From Cafeteria roenbergensis (lineage: Eukaryota; Sar; Bigyra; Bicosoecida; Cafeteriaceae), in NCBI GenBank assembly GCA_008330645.1, contig VLTN01000061.1:62001-126000 (forward strand): a DNA stretch of 64,000 nt. The letters are read 5' to 3'. The notes beneath the pieces were generated by a model. It did not search any database. It was given only the letters and a program-made list of their open reading frames with translations, and was not told the origin of the DNA. The position numbers and the translations under genes were made by a program. Below, one piece after another: positions 59,501 through 64,000 of the stretch (positions within the stretch are counted from its first letter, which is position 1; each line of letters begins with the position of its first letter).

Positions 59501-62500
59501 ACTCGTTCCAGCTCGGGCTGTCCGCGTTCGCAACAGACCGCGTGGCGCCCACCGGGCCGAGCGCCTTGCCGTCGGGGCCCACCACGCACGCGGTCACGTA
59601 CGGGTTGAAGCGACCGGCGAAGCTGCCGTCCGGCCCGTGAAGGCCCTCGCACCGCTCCACGAACATGGTCAGGCACCGCGGAGACGACCCCCCGTCCGGC
59701 AGCCCCACCGTCGACGGCGGCTTGCACTCCGCCTCCCAACGGCCGCTCGCCCACATTCGCGCCGCCGGCTGCTCCTCGTCCGGCATCTCCATCGACGCCC
59801 CCGCCGCCACGGCCGCCTCCGCACCCGCCTCGCGCGCCATCAGCGGGATCGTCACCGACCCGAGGTGGTCCCGGGCCGACACACCGTCCTCGTCCGACAC
59901 CGTCAGCACCACCGACAGCCCCGTGCGCGGCGCCCCGGCCGGGAGCCGCACGCGGATCGACTCGTTCCAGCTCGGGCTGTCCGCGTTCGCAACAGACCGC
60001 GTGGCGCCCACCGGGCCGAGCGCCTTGCCGTCGGGGCCCACCACGCACGCGGTCACGTACGGGTTGAAGCGACCGGCGAAGCTGCCGTCCGGCCCGTGAA
60101 GGCCCTCGCACCGCTCCACGAACATGGTCAGGCACCGCGGAGACGACCCCCCGTCCGGCAGCCCCACCGTCGACGGCGGCTTGCACTCCGCCTCCCAACG
60201 GCCGCTCGCCCACATTCGCGCCGCCGGCTGCTCCTCGTCCGGCATCTCCATCGACGCCCCCGCCGCCACGGCCGCCTCCGCACCCGCCTCGCGCGCCATC
60301 AGCGGGATCGTCACCGACCCGAGGTGGTCCCGGGCCGACACACCGTCCTCGTCCGACACCGTCAGCACCACCGACAGCCCCGTGCGCGGCGCCCCGGCCG
60401 GGAGCCGCACGCGGATCGACTCGTTCCAGCTCGGGCTGTCCGCGTTCGCAACAGACCGCGTGGCGCCCACCGGGCCGAGCGCCTTGCCGTCGGGGCCCAC
60501 CACGCACGCGGTCACGTACGGGTTGAAGCGACCGGCGAAGCTGCCGTCCGGCCCGTGAAGGCCCTCGCACCGCTCCACGAACATGGTCAGGCACCGCGGA
60601 GACGACCCCCCGTCCGGCAGCCCCACCGTCGACGGCGGCTTGCACTCCGCCTCCCAACGGCCGCTCGCCCACATTCGCGCCGCCGGCTGCTCCTCGTCCG
60701 GCATCTCCATCGACGCCCCCGCCGCCACGGCCGCCTCCGCACCCGCCTCGCGCGCCATCAGCGGGATCGTCACCGACCCGAGGTGGTCCCGGGCCGACAC
60801 ACCGTCCTCGTCCGACACCGTCAGCACCACCGACAGCCCCGTGCGCGGCGCCCCGGCCGGGAGCCGCACGCGGATCGACTCGTTCCAGCTCGGGCTGTCC
60901 GCGTTCGCAACAGACCGCGTGGCGCCCACCGGGCCGAGCGCCTTGCCGTCGGGGCCCACCACGCACGCGGTCACGTACGGGTTGAAGCGACCGGCGAAGC
61001 TGCCGTCCGGCCCGTGAAGGCCCTCGCATCGCTCCACGAACATGGTCAGGCATCGTGGCAGCGAGTCCCCACTCGGGGGGCTGCTCTCTGCCGACGCTCC
61101 GCTTGGCGGCAGCACGATTGGCAGCTTGGCCGGATCTGAGGACGCTGCGGGCAGCAGTGCCTGTGCCTCCTCCATGCGTCGGCGCGTCTCTGCGGCTGCC
61201 TTGGGCAGCTCCTTGGGTGCCTCCGGCTCAGCGTCGTCCCACTCTCCAGCGTCATCATAGTCGTCGGCCGCCGCGGGCTCTCCTGGCTTTGCCTCAAGGC
61301 CAGTCAGCCCTCCCATGACGGCACGAACGGCTTCGTCGGGCGACGCATCAGCGAGGAACGCCACTTCCACAACGACCCTTGCGCCGATCCGAAGAGTCGT
61401 GACTGGCACCACGCGCTCGGACAAGGCCTCGCCGCCAACGAGCAGCGCCTCGTCCAGGAGCATCATGCCCATTCCGCGCTTGGTCGACCCGGCCGTTGTT
61501 TTGCCACTCGCTTCGACGACCAGGCACGTCTCCTCACCGCTGCCGAACGCGGCCAGTGAGCACGCCACGAACGGGTCAAGCTTCCAGACAACCGATCCAC
61601 CGTCCACCGCGGTTTCTGCGGTCTGGCTGAAGAACCGGACGCTCCCGCCGTCAGCTGTCCCCACGCCCAGACGAAGGCTGGCCGACCGCATCCTCCCGCC
61701 GGTGCCCTGCAAAGTAACAGCCCGCACAACCAGGGCACCGCCAATGGCGTCGTCCCCAGCCCGACTGACTTCGCCGTCCTCGTCCTCGTCCGCGTAGTCG
61801 TCGTCGTCGTCGTACTCGTCGTCCGCGCTTGCTTCAGCCAGCGGCTCCGGACTGCGCGCGTCCGCGCTGAGAGAGTCCAGTGCATCCGGGGACTCGGGCG
61901 CCTTCGACACCTCCGGCGTGTGTGCAGATGCACCGGAGATTGACGGGAGCCTCCGGGGCGGCGCAGTTGCTGCCTGGGCTCCGGCTCTGGGCGTCGTTGC
62001 GCTGGCAGGCTCGGCTGGTTTGTCGGCCTCTTCGCGGGCTCTGGCCCTGGCTTGGGCGGCAGTCGACGAGGGCCCTGATGCCTCTGGCTCAGGCTGCTTT
62101 GAGCTGGCAGGGTCTTTGGCTGCCACGCGGGGAAGAGTCTTGGCGCGCCGAGTCTTGGGTTGAGCAGGCCCTCCCACGCCCATGCGGTGGCCCTGGGCCT
62201 TGGCCATCGCCTTTGCGGCTGCCCTGTACGACTTGCGAAGCGTCTGCGAGATGCCGTGATCCTCTCCAAGGTAGAGTCCAGCCGTGTCGATTCCCTGGCC
62301 GTAGGCCTGCAGGCTGTCCTCCCAGCGACGCAGGTGCTCGTTTTCCGCCCCGAGATTGTGGTAGGTGATGCAGAGCACGGCGATTCGGTCCGCCTTTTGT
62401 GCAGGGACCGCGCCTCCGCCAGCGGCGTCGCTCGCACTGCGGGAGGAGGCAGGCATTGCACTGGAGGAGCACACGTTGCAAGAACGGGCGCGGTGGCGGC

Positions 62501-63521
62501 AGCTTGCCTCGTGCACAGGCGAGCAAGTGATGCACGAAACACACTCACCCGAACAGCTCGTGGTTGATGAGCCGCAGCGCAGCCTGTGCATGGCGGAGAG
62601 CCTCGGCGTGGCGACTGAGCTGGGAGAGCACTGCGCAGATGTTGAGGTGCGTGTCCGCTGGGTTCGTGACGCGCTCCAGCCGTGCCTCGATGGACAAGGC
62701 TTTCTTGAGGAACTTGAGGGCGGCGTGCAGCCTCCCCACGCGCCGGTAGTAGCACGCCAGGTTGTTGTACGTCACCGCGCGACCAGCCGCATCTCGCTCC
62801 GTCAGAATCTCGGCCTTCTTCAGCAGTTCCGTCACCATGTCAAAGTCCTCTGTGCAATGCGGTCACGAGCGCAGGAGAACCCATCGGCAGCGCGGGTCGC
62901 AGGCCAGGAGCGGATGGGCGGCGCACAACGGTTGGCTCTCCTGCCCCCCGCCGTTGAATGCGGCAAGCATGCGAGGCCGGGTCCATGGCGCTCACCTTGC
63001 TGCAGATAGCTCATCGCGAGCATGTTGCAAAGCTCTCCGACGCTGCGGCAGGCGCCCCAAACCTCCTCCGAGTCGGCGCCAAACAAGTGCTGGCGCACGA
63101 CCAGGCCCCGCTCCATGCACTCCAGCGCCTCGAGATACTTTCCCTGCGTTTCTCGGCCACCGCAGGAAGGCCCCAATCCAGTAGCACACGAAACGGTCGC
63201 GCGGGTAGCGTCTCGGGCTCATGCGGGCGCGCTGCGAGGCGGTGCAATGCTGAGCAGCCGCGCAGCTGGTCGGCCGAGGGTCACGCTTGGCTCACCTCCT
63301 CCTGGAGACGCTGCGACGCTTCGTCCAGGCGGCGCAACATTGTCAGCTCCGCGTGCCCATCCTGCGAGGGAGGGAGAGGGGTTGGGGAAGGCGGCGGTTT
63401 GCTGCTCAGCTGGGGGCTCGTGCGGCCAACACAATGGCGAGCGCATTGCAGCTGCGCCGTGAATGGCGAGCAGCCACCGCGACAGCGTCGCTGCCTTCCT
63501 CACGGGCACCGCAGACGCCAT
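56511..63521 (-). CDS. TPR protein with ten tandem, nearly identical C2 domains
   Basis: Five exons: 63504-63521, 63296-63361, 62996-63143, 62549-62849 and 56511-62460 (phases 0, 0, 1, 2); 2160 residues. Exon 1 encodes only MASAVP. Residues ~10-290 are TPRs of the kinesin-light-chain style: YLEALECMERGLVVRQHLFG, AVTYNNLACYYRRVGRLHAA and LCITYHNLGAENEHLRRWED. A basic/Ser-Pro linker and an acidic DEYDDDDDYADEDEDGE stretch follow. A further beta-rich domain (about 420-560) contains LDPFVACSLAAFGSGEETC. Residues ~643-2160 are ten C2 domains in a 153-residue period: RCLTMFVERCEGLHGPDGS, FNPYVTACVV, SPSWNESIRVRLPAG, VLTVSDEDGVSARDHLGSV. C2 loop-3 acids (DED...D) are kept, while loop 1 has NPYV in place of DPYV. 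The protein ends inside the last unit (ASGRWQSL). C2 domains bind membranes, often through Ca2+. No known family with this architecture comes to mind. Confidence 0.88.
56524..61066 (-). repeat. 459-bp coding tandem array, ten units
   Basis: Ten head-to-tail copies of a 459-bp unit, each coding one C2 domain plus linker. The eight internal units look identical at nucleotide level by eye. The unit nearest the 3' end of the gene differs by at least one synonymous base (CGACCGCG versus AGACCGCG near 56782), and the 5'-most unit diverges at its edge (61027 onward). The unit is a multiple of three with no stop in several frames, so long spurious open frames cross it on both strands. Confidence 0.97.
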
Positions 63522-63806
63522 GCTTGCTGTCGCGGGGAGTCTGCTTCGGGCAAAGGCCTTGCTGGTCGCGGGCGTCCAAGCCTCGTGGCGGCTGGCCAGG
63601 GGCTGTCCGCGCTGGCTTTGGCAGTGTGTGTTGCAGCTCGGGGCGTGCCGTCGCAGCAGAGCGCGCGCGCGACTTCGGTTGCTTGCCCCGAGTCAGTGCT
63701 GACGCGATGACGGGGACACCCGTCGCACCGCCGTAACACGCCTGGAACCGCCCATTTCCGACAAACGAATGCATCACGCAGTCAACCAATCGCCGTGGCC
63801 TTGCCC
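63522..63806. other. Intergenic interval upstream of the TPR-C2 gene
   Basis: 285 bp between two minus-strand genes. It must hold the TPR-C2 promoter and the 3' UTR of the next gene. No motif stands out. Confidence 0.5.
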
Positions 63807-64000
63807 TCACTGCTTGGCGATGCCCCCGTGCAGCAGCGCCGCCGCCGCCTCAGCGCACCCCTCGCCGGACAGCGCCACGAGCTCCACCGTGCGTGCCTCG
63901 GAGCCGTAGTACTGTTCCACCGTGCGCCTGTTCGACGCGACGCTGAATCCCTTTGGAATTTGCACGTCGACAAGCAAGAATGCGTCCGAGTCGACCCCGA
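63807..64000 (-). CDS. 3' end of an unrecognised gene (partial)
   Basis: An open minus-strand frame runs from the window edge to the TGA at 63807-63809, giving the last ~64 residues of a protein: it contains FLLVDVQIPKGFSVASNRRT and VEQYYGSEARTVELVALSGE, then an Ala-rich helix ending HGGIAKQ. The alternating hydrophobic pattern suggests beta strands followed by a C-terminal helix. I do not recognise the family. Coding status rests on the codon pattern and on its place beyond the TPR-C2 promoter, so it is moderate only. Confidence 0.5.
   Translation of the reverse strand, partial: GVDSDAFLLVDVQIPKGFSVASNRRTVEQYYGSEARTVELVALSGEGCAEAAAALLHGGIAKQ

Noticed and set aside
56317-61139. Open frames of ~1500 codons on the plus strand (56652-61139) and in a second minus frame (56317-61053) across the C2 array
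   Set aside because: They arise because a stop-free 459-bp unit divisible by three is repeated ten times. Only the frame of the 56511-62460 exon encodes a known fold and joins correctly to upstream exons.
1-64000. Transposons, endogenous viral or virophage-like elements
   Set aside because: No reverse transcriptase, integrase, transposase, capsid or polymerase motifs, no terminal repeats and no AT-rich island were seen. Composition is uniformly GC-rich.
1-64000. tRNA, rRNA or snRNA genes
   Set aside because: No cloverleaf B-box/A-box pair or conserved rRNA segment was noticed by eye in the gaps. A covariance-model scan would be needed to exclude a single tRNA.

Overview
The window is nuclear DNA of a small-genome, very GC-rich flagellated protist. 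Genes are densely packed and mostly spliced. All 37 introns I could place are GT-AG, and 34 open with GTGAG. Three signs suggest the lineage. A RIB72/EFHC1-type protein points to a motile cilium. Mitochondrial bL28 and a complex I piece carry presequence-like N-termini. A stand-alone nuclear piece of the complex I 75-kDa subunit (nad11) recalls the split nad11 known from stramenopile mitochondrial genomes. A bicosoecid stramenopile such as Cafeteria is my best guess. It is an inference, not a sequence match.

Layout. 1-31 kb holds twelve genes on strictly alternating strands: PRP5/DDX46 helicase (+, 5' end outside), RIB72/EFHC1 (-), VPS9 Rab5-GEF (+), an RluA-like pseudouridine synthase homologue (-), tRNA-splicing endonuclease SEN2 (+), an F-box-like multipass membrane protein (-), a small B12D/NDUFA4-like candidate (+), a nad11 second-domain fragment (-), importin-5-like (+), NSA2 (-), a 15-TPR protein (+) and a CDF metal transporter (-). 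31-45 kb holds an N-terminal kinesin (-), an AAK1/GAK-type kinase (-) and an eight-exon coiled-coil protein (+). 45-56 kb holds a five-exon small zinc-finger gene (-), a JmjC/cupin-8 protein (+), a GH63-type glycoside hydrolase (+), mitochondrial bL28 (-), a PH-domain protein with NPF motifs (+) and cystathionine beta-lyase with a C-terminal membrane anchor (-). 56-63.5 kb is one gene (-) encoding TPRs followed by ten nearly identical C2 domains. The last ~200 bases hold the 3' end of another minus-strand gene.

Most divergent neighbours start 177-262 bp apart, so shared bidirectional promoters are likely. Convergent gaps are 100-490 bp and hold only low-complexity sequence.

The genes are mainly housekeeping: splicing (PRP5), tRNA processing (SEN2), ribosome assembly (NSA2, bL28), nuclear import, endocytic trafficking (VPS9, NAK kinase, PH/NPF protein), cilium and motor functions, mitochondrial respiration and sulfur amino-acid metabolism. 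No single operon-like system is present. I saw no transposon, viral element, rRNA, tRNA or CRISPR. The unusual content is the split complex I piece, the homogenised C2 array, the tail-anchored cystathionine lyase, two RNA enzymes with altered catalytic residues, and the head-to-head gene layout.
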